Of a DNA stretch of 64,000 bases, positions 17,510 to 25,835 are shown one piece after another (within the stretch, counting starts at the first letter, position 1; every line of letters begins with the position of its first letter). The notes below the pieces were generated by a model, which saw nothing but the letters and a program-made list of their open reading frames with translations, did no database searches and had not been told where the DNA came from. Position numbers and translations under genes: made by a program. Source of the stretch: Scandinavium sp002470465 (GTDB taxonomy: Bacteria; Pseudomonadota; Gammaproteobacteria; Enterobacterales; Enterobacteriaceae); assembly GCF_040750395.1 (NCBI RefSeq), contig NZ_JBFLVD010000012.1, positions 190,927 through 254,926 of the forward strand, written 5' to 3'.

Positions 17510-18493
17510 ATGGCAACGCGAATTGAATTTCACCAGCACGGTGGGCCTGAGGTCCTGGCCGCCGTGGACTTTACCCCGGCGGATCCGAAGGAAAACGAGG
17601 TCCAGGTCGAGAACAAAGCCATCGGCATTAACTACATCGATACCTATATTCGCAGCGGACTGTATCCACCGCCGTCCCTGCCGAGTGGTCTGGGTACGGA
17701 AGCGGCGGGCGTGGTCAGCAAAGTCGGCAGCGGCGTGAAGCACATTAAAGCAGGCGACCGCGTGGTGTATGCCCAGTCTGCTCTCGGCGCCTACAGCACC
17801 GTGCACAACGTTCCTGCTGATAAGGCCGCCATTCTTCCTGCCGCCATTTCTTACGAGCAGGCCGCGGCCTCATTCCTGAAAGGGCTGACGGTATTTTATC
17901 TGCTGCGCAAAACCCATGAAATCAAGCCCAATGAGCCATTCCTGTTCCACGCTGCCGCCGGGGGCGTGGGCCTGATTGCCTGCCAGTGGGCAAAAGCGCT
18001 GGGCGCGCAGCTAATTGGCACCGTCGGTTCAGCGCAGAAAGCACAACGTGCATTGCAGGCCGGCGCCTGGCAGGTGATTAACTACCGCGAAGAAAATCTG
18101 GTTGAGCGCGTGAAGGAGATCACTCATGGCAAAAAACTGCGCGTGGTTTATGACTCCGTAGGCAAGGACACCTGGGAATCCTCACTCGACTGTCTGCAAC
18201 GCCGGGGCCTGATGATTAGCTTTGGCAACTCTTCCGGCGCGGTGACGGGCGTCAATCTGGGTATTTTGAACCAGAAAGGTTCGCTGTATGTGACCCGCCC
18301 TTCGCTTCAGGGCTACATCACTACCCGCGAAGAGCTGGAGGAGGCAAGTAACGAGCTGTTCTCGCTTATCGCCAGCGGCGTGATCAAAGTGGACGTGGCA
18401 GAAAGCCAGAAGTTTGCCCTGAGCGATGCGCGAAAAGCGCATGAGACGCTGGAGAGCCGGGCGACGGAAGGATCGAGCCTGCTGATCCCTTAA
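17510..18493 (+). CDS. qorA: NADPH:quinone oxidoreductase QorA
   Basis: Zinc-independent medium-chain dehydrogenase/reductase that reduces quinones with NADPH. The 327-residue product begins MATRIEFHQHGGPEVL and carries the nucleotide-binding motif AAAGGVG about residue 150. It matches E. coli QorA end to end. The start ATG follows an aggagga-type ribosome site. It is transcribed alone and has its own terminator. Confidence 0.96.
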   Translation: MATRIEFHQHGGPEVLAAVDFTPADPKENEVQVENKAIGINYIDTYIRSGLYPPPSLPSGLGTEAAGVVSKVGSGVKHIKAGDRVVYAQSALGAYSTVHNVPADKAAILPAAISYEQAAASFLKGLTVFYLLRKTHEIKPNEPFLFHAAAGGVGLIACQWAKALGAQLIGTVGSAQKAQRALQAGAWQVINYREENLVERVKEITHGKKLRVVYDSVGKDTWESSLDCLQRRGLMISFGNSSGAVTGVNLGILNQKGSLYVTRPSLQGYITTREELEEASNELFSLIASGVIKVDVAESQKFALSDARKAHETLESRATEGSSLLIP

Positions 18494-18506
18494 TCGCAGA
18501 TATAAG

Positions 18507-18535
18507 TAGGGCTTCCCGAAGGAAGCCCTTTTTTT
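18507..18535 (+). terminator. terminator of qorA
   Basis: Stem agggcttcc / ggaagccct with a short loop followed by seven T, 14 bases after the qorA stop. Confidence 0.92.
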
Positions 18536-18651
18536 CTCGTTAGCCGTATGTAGGGTACAGCACGATGAATTCGTTATCGCGCTAAGCATGACAGAATAAT
18601 GATGGTGTGCCTAAGTGACTTTTCTCAGGTTGTGATACACCCCTCAATCCG

Positions 18652-18894
18652 TCAATAACGCCAGCGGTCATCCCGACGGTACTGTGGTATTTTTGGCGCT
18701 TTCACCGCCCGGATGATCCATACCACGGCAACGGCCAGCAGCAGCCATGGCAGGAGTTTGATCATCAATGCCAACAGGCCGCCAAAAAACATCACAATAG
18801 TTGCCACCACAATCGCCGCCAGAATGCCCAGCACCGACACACCGGTGACCAGCAGCATAACGAAGAATCCGATGATAAAGAGCAGTTCAAACAT
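18652..18894 (-). CDS. pspG: phage shock protein PspG
   Basis: An 80-residue inner-membrane effector of the phage shock response, which helps keep the proton motive force under envelope stress. Two hydrophobic segments (about residues 2-25 and 31-64) are followed by a basic tail ending DRWRY, as in E. coli PspG. The ATG at 18892-18894 is the start; the open frame further upstream is noncoding. A sigma-54 promoter (18933-18948) precedes it, as expected for a PspF-controlled gene. Confidence 0.93.
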   Translation of the reverse strand: MFELLFIIGFFVMLLVTGVSVLGILAAIVVATIVMFFGGLLALMIKLLPWLLLAVAVVWIIRAVKAPKIPQYRRDDRWRY

Positions 18895-18932
18895 GGCTTT
18901 TCCCCTTAAAAATAACCCACTGCTCTTGTCTG

Positions 18933-18948
18933 TACAAAAATCATGCCA
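18933..18948 (-). promoter_or_regulatory. sigma-54 promoter of pspG
   Basis: Minus-strand tggcatgatttttgta fits the -24/-12 pattern TGGCAYR-N4-TTGC with one mismatch (T for C at the -12 element). It lies 39-54 bases before the pspG start. PspF-dependent activation is established for E. coli pspG. Confidence 0.8.
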
Positions 18949-18965
18949 AAGCGTAATCCATTGAA

Positions 18966-19003
18966 TAAAAACGAAAACGCCCCGCAGCGGTATGCGAGGC
19001 GTG
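18966..19003 (-). terminator. terminator of dusA
   Basis: Minus-strand stem cgcctcgca / tgcggggcg followed by a T-rich tract, about 30 bases after the dusA stop. Confidence 0.75.
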
Positions 19004-19032
19004 GTCAACCTGACTAACTTTTAGCGTATTTA

Positions 19033-20031
19033 TTAGCGCTTGTTCGCCACTAACTGCAGCGCCTGCTCCAGCACGTCAATGTTTGCGCCCGCTTTGTGCG
19101 CATTTTCGCTCAGATAGCGACGCCACTGGCGCGCACCGGGAATACCCTGGAAAAGACCGAGCATATGGCGAGTCACGTGCCCAAGATAAGTACCTGCGCT
19201 CAGTTCGCGTTCAATGTACGGATACATAGCGCGCACCACGTCTACCGGATCGGGGTCAACAGCGTCAACGCCAAAAATTTCACGATCCACTGACGCCAGA
19301 ATGCCAGGGTTCTGGTACGCCTCGCGCCCCACCATCACGCCATCCATATGCTCCAAATGCGCTTTGGCTTCTTCCAGCGACTTAATGCCGCCATTGATGG
19401 ACATTGTCAGATGAGGAAAATCACGCCTGAGCTGATAGACGCGCGGGTAATCCAGCGGCGGTATTTCGCGGTTCTCTTTCGGGCTCAGGCCGGAAAGCCA
19501 GGCTTTACGCGCGTGGATGATAAACATCTCACACTCGCCGTTACCAGAAACGGTATTGATGAAGTCGCAGAGAAATTCGTAGCTGTCCTGGTCATCGATA
19601 CCGATGCGGGTTTTCACGGTTACCGGAATCGAGACCACATCACGCATCGCTTTGACGCAGTCCGCTACCAGCTGCGCATTGCCCATCAGGCATGCGCCAA
19701 ACATCCCGTTCTGTACACGATCGGACGGACAACCGACGTTGAGGTTGATTTCGTCATAGCCACGCTCTTCTGCCAGCTTCGCGCAGTGGGCCAGCGCTGC
19801 CGGATCGCTGCCGCCAAGCTGTAATGCCAGCGGATGTTCGTCTTCGCTGTATGCCAGATAATCGCCTTTACCGTGAATAATGGCCCCGGTTGTTACCATT
19901 TCCGTGTACAGCAGCGTGTGGCGCGACAGCAGGCGCAGGAAATAACGACAATGCCTGTCCGTCCAGTCGAGCATCGGTGCGATGGAGAAGCGGTGTGCAG
20001 GATAAGCGGTGGATTGTGTTTCTGGCAGCAT
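19033..20031 (-). CDS. dusA: tRNA-dihydrouridine(20/20a) synthase DusA
   Basis: FMN enzyme that reduces uridines 20 and 20a in the D-loop of tRNA with NADPH. The 332-residue product has the Dus TIM barrel with the catalytic cysteine C101 in LNVGCPSDRV, and the phosphate-binding SINGGI segment. I start at the ATG at 20029-20031 (MLPETQ); an earlier in-frame Met at 20079 is less likely. dusA is a common insertion site for mobile elements, but this copy is intact with no adjoining integrase. Confidence 0.95.
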   Translation of the reverse strand: MLPETQSTAYPAHRFSIAPMLDWTDRHCRYFLRLLSRHTLLYTEMVTTGAIIHGKGDYLAYSEDEHPLALQLGGSDPAALAHCAKLAEERGYDEINLNVGCPSDRVQNGMFGACLMGNAQLVADCVKAMRDVVSIPVTVKTRIGIDDQDSYEFLCDFINTVSGNGECEMFIIHARKAWLSGLSPKENREIPPLDYPRVYQLRRDFPHLTMSINGGIKSLEEAKAHLEHMDGVMVGREAYQNPGILASVDREIFGVDAVDPDPVDVVRAMYPYIERELSAGTYLGHVTRHMLGLFQGIPGARQWRRYLSENAHKAGANIDVLEQALQLVANKR

Positions 20032-20095
20032 GGCGAAATTATGAGCGTTTTTGAGAAAAGGGCGGCTACTATAGCACAAAGAAGGTTCGGAGGAA

Positions 20096-20160
20096 TTGCC
20101 CGGCAGCGCTTAGCTTACCGGGCCAACAAAGACAGCCAGGCCGGATCAGGCAAGGCCACA
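20096..20160. repeat. REP-like palindrome before the outer-membrane gene
   Basis: A palindrome of the type gcccggcagcgc...taccgggcc, with a possible second degenerate unit (ggccggatcaggcaaggcc). It lies between dusA and the end of the TraF-like gene. Confidence 0.45.
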
Positions 20161-20173
20161 GCCGGACAAACGT

Positions 20174-21484
20174 CTAAAACGTCAGACCCAGCTGGACACC
20201 TGCACCCCAGGTTTGATCTTCGCCGTAAAGCCCCATCAGATCGACGTGAACGGTGTTCATCGGCGCAAAGCCGACGCCTGCGGTGAAGACGTTGCTGTCA
20301 TTGCCTTTCACGTCGGCACGGTAGCCTGCACGTACCGCCAGCCAGCTGAGCGGTGTCACTTCGGCCCCAACGCCAACATACTGCGAATCATCTTCGCTCT
20401 TAAAGCCCTTAGTTTCAGTCAAATCACCATCGGCGCTCAGAGTGAGCAGATCGGTATGCCACGCGACACCCGCCGTCACTAACGGGCGAATCTGATAAGT
20501 GTCTTTGTAGTTGGTGGTGACGCCTGTTGTGCCATTGGTGATACGCACATCTTTGGTATCAATATCGCGCGACATCAGATTCTGCCCGCTCAGTCCCACC
20601 GTCCAGTTTTCACCGAAATCCGCCGCAATACCAGCATCAACGTTAAAGCCGGTATCGTCGGTTCGGTATTTGTCCTTTTTCCAGTCGTCGCTGTGGTAGT
20701 TATCGATTGAAGTCGTGTAGTTATAGAGCCAGGTTTGCTGCAGTTTTGGCGTGACGCCGAGCGAAACCGGTACGCTGCCGATATCAAACTTTCGGGCAAT
20801 CGCTACGCCGTAATCTGAAACGATGGCGGCTCTTCCTGAAGCGGTCGAATTAAGGTTTTTCTTCAGCTGATCGCTGCCGTTAATCAGAGCCTCGGCGGCC
20901 TGACCTGCGGCAAACGCATCTGAGTTCTGAATATTGTGCAGGTAGTCGATATCACTCTGATCGATATTGGAGCTGACGCGAGCATGCGCATAGGCTTTAG
21001 TGACGAAGGCCAGCGAAACGGCGGATGTCGGTACGCTGACCGCAATCCCTGCTCCCGCATTTGCCCGAGCGGTTTTGCCGCGCAGATCTTCAAGCTGTCC
21101 GGCCAAATCGCCCGCTGCGCCCTGGAACTGGTTTAACGTACCGGCGGGATCCTGCAGGATCCCCGACGGGGTCAGGCTATCAATCACATCTTCGTAATGA
21201 TCGATATCGTTGCTGATATCATCAATCCGATCGCGCAGGTTGTCTTTGTCGGTAATCTGAGCGCCTACGGATGGAATTACGACGGAGACATCATCATCCG
21301 GTTTTGATTTTGCCAGCAGCGCGGGGTTAATCAGCACCGCGCTGCCGTAATTGGCCGATGCTACGCCGGTTCCCCCCATCGCATCGTTTCTTGCCTCTGA
21401 CCAGGTATTGGCGGCCACCGCCTGATTTGCCATAAAAAGTGAAACTGCCGCAGACACCACCGAATATTTAAATATTTTATTCAC
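20174..21484 (-). CDS. TraF-like outer-membrane beta-barrel protein
   Basis: A 436-residue exported protein with a signal peptide ending at about residue 24 (MANQAVA). After it comes the NDAMGGTGVASANYGSAVLINPALL segment typical of FadL-type and TraF_2 outer-membrane proteins, then a possible helical stretch (about 75-130), then alternating strands ending in VQLGLTF, a terminal phenylalanine as expected for barrels. It is usually annotated as a conjugal-transfer TraF-like protein, but there are no conjugation genes here, so that role should not be assumed. In K-12, yjbL and yjbM occupy the interval between zur and dusA. No function can be stated. Confidence 0.8.
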   Translation of the reverse strand: MNKIFKYSVVSAAVSLFMANQAVAANTWSEARNDAMGGTGVASANYGSAVLINPALLAKSKPDDDVSVVIPSVGAQITDKDNLRDRIDDISNDIDHYEDVIDSLTPSGILQDPAGTLNQFQGAAGDLAGQLEDLRGKTARANAGAGIAVSVPTSAVSLAFVTKAYAHARVSSNIDQSDIDYLHNIQNSDAFAAGQAAEALINGSDQLKKNLNSTASGRAAIVSDYGVAIARKFDIGSVPVSLGVTPKLQQTWLYNYTTSIDNYHSDDWKKDKYRTDDTGFNVDAGIAADFGENWTVGLSGQNLMSRDIDTKDVRITNGTTGVTTNYKDTYQIRPLVTAGVAWHTDLLTLSADGDLTETKGFKSEDDSQYVGVGAEVTPLSWLAVRAGYRADVKGNDSNVFTAGVGFAPMNTVHVDLMGLYGEDQTWGAGVQLGLTF

Positions 21485-21661
21485 AGTATTCTCGTTATTT
21501 GCAGATGAAGTTTTTTCCGTTCCAGTTATGCGCTGAAAAGGGCCGAGCTATTGCTGTGAATAACGATGTAAAAGGCGCCTTATTGGCCGATTTAAGTTAA
21601 GAGGAGCACCGTTATCGGGGTTGGAATAGGTGGAGCCCCTCACTATTTATAGAAGAGAATG

Positions 21662-22150
21662 CTATTTCCGCGAGGGCCTGCCGTTGTGAGGGCCGAAAAA
21701 CTGCGGTGGATGATCAACCCAGCGGTCCTGCCGCGTGGCGGCATACTCCTGATTTAATGGGTAGTAAATACGGTTATGCTTCTTATTCGCCTCCCCCACC
21801 ACAATCAGATTTACCTCATCCTCACTGTTATTAATGAACGTGTGACAAACGCCGGTTCCGGCGGGAAAACCGACGCAGTCGCCCGGCTCTAATTGCCACA
21901 AATAGCCGTTAATCCACGCCTGCGGGCGGCCCTCAATCACATAAATAAATTCTTCTTCATCGCTTTCAGCATGGGGATAAGATGTACGTCTGCCCGGCGG
22001 AATACGTTCATGGTGAATACCGATATGCCTTAATCCCAGCTTTCGGGCAAGCGGTGCGCCAATGGAAAAGCGTTCATCGCTATCGGGATAGGTCGAATTA
22101 TCCGGCTCTTCAAGTTCACGCCAGTGACGAATACAGTCTGGTCTTTTCAT
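21662..22150 (-). CDS. cupin-domain protein
   Basis: A 162-residue soluble protein with one cupin barrel. Motif 1 is seen around TSYPHAESDEEEFIYVIEG and motif 2 in GDCVGFPAGTGVCHTFINN, giving possible metal ligands His and Glu. The C-terminal part (NRIYYPLNQEY...) is shared with a group of small cupins of unknown activity. It is divergent from zur with a 112-base gap, and it is absent from this place in K-12. A link to metal balance is conceivable only because of the neighbour; I see no clear Zur box. Confidence 0.8.
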   Translation of the reverse strand: MKRPDCIRHWRELEEPDNSTYPDSDERFSIGAPLARKLGLRHIGIHHERIPPGRRTSYPHAESDEEEFIYVIEGRPQAWINGYLWQLEPGDCVGFPAGTGVCHTFINNSEDEVNLIVVGEANKKHNRIYYPLNQEYAATRQDRWVDHPPQFFGPHNGRPSRK

Positions 22151-22224
22151 AAGGGTTCCTCAGAGGGTTATGCGTCAGGTATAGCATACCCGGCAGGATA
22201 TCGGCGTTTCGGTCATAACATGAT

Positions 22225-22242
22225 AAAGTAGGCGTTTACTTT
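22225..22242. promoter_or_regulatory. inverted repeat in the cupin-zur interval
   Basis: aaagta and tacttt arms spaced by six bases lie 21 bases before the zur start codon. This position would suit an operator, but it does not match the Zur box I know, so the regulator is unknown. Confidence 0.3.
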
Positions 22243-22262
22243 ACACCCGACCCGAGGCGCCT

Positions 22263-22784
22263 ATGGATAAGATCACTCCACAAGACATGCTCGTACAGGC
22301 CGAAAGGCTGTGCGCACAACGTGGCGTTCGTCTGACCCCTCAACGCCTCGAAGTTTTACGCCTGATGACCCTGCAACAGGGCGCAATCAGCGCATACGAT
22401 CTGCTGGACTTACTGAAAGTCAGTGAACCGCAGGCAAAACCGCCTACCGTCTATCGGGCGCTGGAATTCCTGCTTGAGCAAGGCTTTGTGCACAAGGTGG
22501 AGTCGACCAACAGCTACGTACTGTGCCATTTGTTTGATAATCCATCACACTCTTCTGCAATGTTCATTTGCGATCGCTGTGGCGTGGTGAAAGAAGAAGC
22601 GGCTGACGGGGTCGAGGATATTATGCATACGCTGGCAGCAAAGATGGGATTTGCGCTGCGCCATAACGTGATTGAAGCGCATGGGCTGTGCTCTGACTGC
22701 GTAGAAGTAGAAGCCTGCCGCAAGCAGGACTGCTGCGGTCATGACCATACCATTCAGATTAAAAGAAAGCCGGGCCAGAAGTAA
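22263..22784 (+). CDS. zur: zinc uptake regulator Zur
   Basis: Fur-family repressor that, bound to zinc, shuts off zinc importers such as znuABC. The 173-residue product has the winged helix in the first half (RLTPQRLEVLRLM, TVYRALEFLLEQGFVHKVE) and the structural zinc site from the C-x2-C pairs FICDRC and LCSDC. Regulatory-site His/Glu residues are in HNVIEAHG. It matches E. coli Zur over its length. Divergent from the cupin gene. Confidence 0.96.
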   Translation: MDKITPQDMLVQAERLCAQRGVRLTPQRLEVLRLMTLQQGAISAYDLLDLLKVSEPQAKPPTVYRALEFLLEQGFVHKVESTNSYVLCHLFDNPSHSSAMFICDRCGVVKEEAADGVEDIMHTLAAKMGFALRHNVIEAHGLCSDCVEVEACRKQDCCGHDHTIQIKRKPGQK

Positions 22785-22858
22785 GGCCCAAAAAGCGCGG
22801 GCGGCCTTAAGCCGCCCTGAGGGTTGTACTTCCGTATACGCACGGGTAGTGCTGTCGA

Positions 22859-23068
22859 TTACCAGCGGTAATCGTTACGGGTTTCCCAGTCTTTGACCTC
22901 TTTCTCGGCCTGATCTTTCTGGTAGCCGTAGCGTTCCTGAATTTTCCCGACCAGCTGGTCGCGCTTCCCTTCAACAACTTGCCAGTCGTCGTCGGTCAGT
23001 TTACCCCATTGCTCTTTCATTTTACCTTTGAACTGTTTCCAGTTACCGCCGATTTCGTCTTTATTCAT
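22859..23068 (-). CDS. yjbJ: CsbD-family stress protein YjbJ
   Basis: A 69-residue hydrophilic, highly charged protein of the CsbD family (NWKQFKGKMKEQWGKLTDDDW). In E. coli YjbJ is abundant in stationary phase and after osmotic stress; its action is unknown. The ATG at 23066-23068 is preceded by an aggaaagga ribosome site. It lies between zur and dinF as in K-12. A GC-rich palindrome (22799-22816) separates it from the end of zur. Confidence 0.92.
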   Translation of the reverse strand: MNKDEIGGNWKQFKGKMKEQWGKLTDDDWQVVEGKRDQLVGKIQERYGYQKDQAEKEVKDWETRNDYRW

Positions 23069-23214
23069 GATCCTTTCCTCATCGTTCGGTGGTGCAGGGT
23101 GAAGTAACATCGTCCGTAATGCCTGTTTCTGCTGGACGTGAGATTCAGTATAGGTAAGGATTTCGCCCTTCTGGAATTATTCAGAATCTTTAACCATCAG
23201 GCGAAACGAAATCA

Positions 23215-24534
23215 CTACGAAAACCAGGTACCGTGTTGCCAGTGACGCCGCCATATCCACGCCAGTGACAGACCGCGCAATCCGAGGAATACCGCCAGCG
23301 CCAGCCACAGTCCGTGGTTACCCAAAACGGGCACGGTCAGCAGCGTCAGGGCAAATCCGGCTGCCGCCACCGCCATACTGTTACGCATTTCCGCCCCGCG
23401 CGTGGCGCCGATAAACATGCCGTCCAGCAGATAACACCACACGCCAATCACCGGCAAAATCACCTGCCAGATAACATAGCGATCGGCCAGATCGCGCAGG
23501 GCGGAAATAGAGGTCAGCATAGCAACGATATGCTCGCCCAGGACGGCGTAAATCAGCGCAAAGGCCAGCGCCACCAGCCCGGATTGTCGACAGGCCGCAC
23601 GCCAGACGTGCAGCAGCTGGCTGCCATCTCTTGCACCATATGCCTGCCCGGAATGCGCCTCTACCGCATACGCAAAGCCATCCAGCGCGTAGGCGGTAAA
23701 CGTCAGCATAGTCATCAGGACGGCATTAACCGCCACGATATCGCTGCCCAGCCGCGCCCCGAATACCGTTAACCCACCAAAGCAGAGCTGTAGCAGCAGC
23801 GAGCGCAGCATGATGTCGCGATTCAGCGCCAGCAGGCGGCGAATGTTGCCGCGCCAGGCGTCTTTTAGCAGTGCCAGTGAGATCCCACGCAAATGCAGTA
23901 CGCGCCGCACCATCAGCAGGCCAATGAAGAACGTAGCATATTCGGCGCACACCGTTGCCAGCGCCGCGCCCTGCACGTTCATGTGCAGCCCCATCACCAG
24001 CCACAGGTCGAGCACAATATTCAGCGCGTTGCCGACGACCAGCAAAATCACCGGCGCACGCGCATACTGAACGCCGAGCAGCCAGCCCAGCAGCACCAGG
24101 TTTGCCAGTGAGGCGGGCGCACTCAGCCAGCGGATAGACAGGAAGCGTCGGGCCTGTTCGAGTACCGCATCGCTACCGCCGACAATGTGCAGCGCCAGAT
24201 CGATAAGCGGAGTACGAAGCAATACGATAGCGAGCCCGGCCCCGAGAGCCAGCAGCAGCGGCTGCACCAGCGCGCGCGCCAGACGAACGGGGTCTTTCGC
24301 GCCATAGGCCTGAGCCGTCAGGCCAGTGGTACTCATACGCAGGAACAGCAGCAGCATGAACAGGAAGCTGGTCGCCATGGAGCCGACCGCTACGCCGCCG
24401 AGGTAAACGGGGCTGTCGAGATGGCCGATCACCGCCGTGTCCACCAGCCCAAGCAGCGGTACGGTGATATTGGAGAAAATCATCGGCAGCGCAAGGCGCC
24501 ACAATGCTTTGTCGGCAGCGGTGAAGAACGACAT
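23215..24534 (-). CDS. dinF: MATE family efflux transporter DinF
   Basis: Inner-membrane MATE transporter of 439 residues with about twelve hydrophobic segments (ALWRLALPMIFSNITVPLLG at the start). In E. coli it is induced with lexA in the SOS response and protects against oxidative stress and bile salts. The start chosen is the ATG at 24532-24534 (MSFFTAADK), which matches the homologue; an upstream ATG at 24549 would add five residues. It is downstream of lexA in the same direction, with a hairpin between the two. Confidence 0.94.
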   Translation of the reverse strand: MSFFTAADKALWRLALPMIFSNITVPLLGLVDTAVIGHLDSPVYLGGVAVGSMATSFLFMLLLFLRMSTTGLTAQAYGAKDPVRLARALVQPLLLALGAGLAIVLLRTPLIDLALHIVGGSDAVLEQARRFLSIRWLSAPASLANLVLLGWLLGVQYARAPVILLVVGNALNIVLDLWLVMGLHMNVQGAALATVCAEYATFFIGLLMVRRVLHLRGISLALLKDAWRGNIRRLLALNRDIMLRSLLLQLCFGGLTVFGARLGSDIVAVNAVLMTMLTFTAYALDGFAYAVEAHSGQAYGARDGSQLLHVWRAACRQSGLVALAFALIYAVLGEHIVAMLTSISALRDLADRYVIWQVILPVIGVWCYLLDGMFIGATRGAEMRNSMAVAAAGFALTLLTVPVLGNHGLWLALAVFLGLRGLSLAWIWRRHWQHGTWFS

Positions 24535-24565
24535 GAGAAACCTGTGCAAATAAGTTCAGAAACAG

Positions 24566-24590
24566 AAGCGGCGCCAGAGTAGCGCCGCTT
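24566..24590 (-). terminator. hairpin between lexA and dinF
   Basis: A perfect 9-base stem aagcggcgc / gcgccgctt with a 7-base loop lies between lexA and dinF. The following minus-strand sequence is only partly T-rich, so it may be a partial terminator that reduces dinF expression relative to lexA, or an RNA-stability element. Confidence 0.55.
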
Positions 24591-24619
24591 AGAAGAAGAT
24601 TAGCAGGCCCGCAGGAAGG

Positions 24620-25228
24620 TTACAGCCACTCGCCGTTACGGATCACGCCAACGGCCAGCCCCTCGATGGAGAAGTTCTGTTCGCGCAGATTCACCACAAT
24701 CGGGGAGAACTCGCTGTTTTCAGGCAGGAGTTCAACAGTGCTGCCCTGCTTTTTCAGACGCTTCACCGTCACTTCATCGTCGATGCGCGCCACAACCACC
24801 TGGCCGTTACGCACATCCTGGGTTTTATGCACCGCCAGCAGGTCGCCATCCAGAATGCCGATATCGCGCATGGACATGCCGCTGACGCGCAGGAGGAAAT
24901 CGGCGCTTGGTTTGAACATGGACGGATCGACCTGGTAATGCCCTTCGATATGCTGCTGTGCCAGCAGCGGCTCGCCTGCCGCCACGCGCCCGATCAGCGG
25001 GATGCCCGATTCTTCTTCAACAAGCAAACGAATTCCGCGAGATGCGCCGGAGACAATCTCGATCACGCCTTTACGCGCCAGCGCTTTCAGATGCTCTTCA
25101 GCCGCGTTAGGGGACTTGAACCCCAGGCGCTGCGCGATTTCCGCACGCGTCGGTGGCATGCCCGTCTGGCTGATGTGATCCCGAATGAGATCGAACACCT
25201 CTTGCTGCCTGGTCGTTAACGCTTTCAT
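24620..25228 (-). CDS. lexA: SOS repressor LexA
   Basis: Repressor of the SOS regulon; RecA filaments trigger self-cleavage after DNA damage. The 202-residue product has an N-terminal winged helix (residues 1-70) and the S24-like peptidase domain with the cleavage site A84-G85, nucleophile S119 and general base K156, all present. Two LexA boxes directly upstream give autoregulation. lexA and dinF form one transcription unit. Confidence 0.99.
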   Translation of the reverse strand: MKALTTRQQEVFDLIRDHISQTGMPPTRAEIAQRLGFKSPNAAEEHLKALARKGVIEIVSGASRGIRLLVEEESGIPLIGRVAAGEPLLAQQHIEGHYQVDPSMFKPSADFLLRVSGMSMRDIGILDGDLLAVHKTQDVRNGQVVVARIDDEVTVKRLKKQGSTVELLPENSEFSPIVVNLREQNFSIEGLAVGVIRNGEWL

Positions 25229-25236
25229 TCCGCCCC

Positions 25237-25273
25237 CTGGGTGTATATACAGTTATGCTGTGAGTATATACAG
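25237..25273 (-). promoter_or_regulatory. two LexA boxes upstream of lexA
   Basis: ctgggtgtatatacag (25237-25252) and ctgtgagtatatacag (25258-25273) are read here on the plus strand. Both fit CTG-N10-CAG, and their sequences and spacing match the tandem lexA operators of E. coli. They lie 8 and 29 bases upstream of the lexA start. Confidence 0.96.
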
Positions 25274-25337
25274 TTGATGGCGATTTTGGAACCGCTAAAC
25301 GCACAAAAAACCAGACATTTGCCTCATTCTGCGGGCG

Positions 25338-25706
25338 TTATCGGAAATGTGACCACAGCAGCGTTGCCCAGGTGATAACCGCAATAAAAATAGCCAGCAG
25401 TACGGCGGCGGATCCCATGTCTTTTGCCCGACCGGACAGCTCGTGACGTTCGGTGCCGATACGGTCCACGACCGCTTCAATCGCACTGTTTAAAATTTCC
25501 ACTATCATCACCAGAAGGACAGAGCCAATCAGCAAAACGCGGGTGATGGCATCCACATCCAGCCAGCAGGCGAGAATGACCGCGATGATGGCGACGCTGC
25601 CTTCCTGACGGAACGCAGCTTCGTTTTGCCACGCGGCACGGAATCCTTTCCAGGAGTAGCCTGCTGCTTTGACGATTCGGGTGAGCCCGGTGGTATCATT
25701 AGCCAT
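25338..25706 (-). CDS. dgkA: diacylglycerol kinase DgkA
   Basis: Small trimeric inner-membrane kinase that returns diacylglycerol, released during osmoregulated glucan and lipid A modification, to phosphatidic acid. The 122-residue product has an amphipathic N-terminus, three membrane helices, and the active-site region EILNSAIEAVVDRIG followed by HELSGRAKDMGSAAV. Start at the ATG at 25704-25706 (MANDTTG), not the TTG one codon before. Divergent from plsB. Confidence 0.97.
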   Translation of the reverse strand: MANDTTGLTRIVKAAGYSWKGFRAAWQNEAAFRQEGSVAIIAVILACWLDVDAITRVLLIGSVLLVMIVEILNSAIEAVVDRIGTERHELSGRAKDMGSAAVLLAIFIAVITWATLLWSHFR

Positions 25707-25710
25707 CAAA

Positions 25711-25738
25711 AGAACCTTTTACATTATTTAGCGTCAAT
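25711..25738 (+). promoter_or_regulatory. possible sigma-E promoter of plsB
   Basis: agaacct (25711-25717) and tcaat (25734-25738) with a 16-base spacer resemble the sigma-E pattern GGAACTT-N16-TCTGA/TCAAA. E. coli plsB is reported to have a sigma-E promoter. The match is imperfect. Confidence 0.4.
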
Positions 25739-25835
25739 GTCACTGCGCGCCGGGCGTAGCAGAACAGATATTCTGTGCACTTTCTGTTATCCTTGCGGCG
25801 CATTTGCATGATTAACCAGAGGCTTTACATCGTTT

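Noticed and set aside
19033..20160. Integrated element at dusA, a known insertion site
   Set aside because: dusA is intact, with no integrase and no direct repeat flanking a cargo region.
20174..21484. Evidence of a conjugative element from the TraF-like gene
   Set aside because: No relaxase, coupling protein or other transfer genes nearby; the barrel family is also chromosomal.
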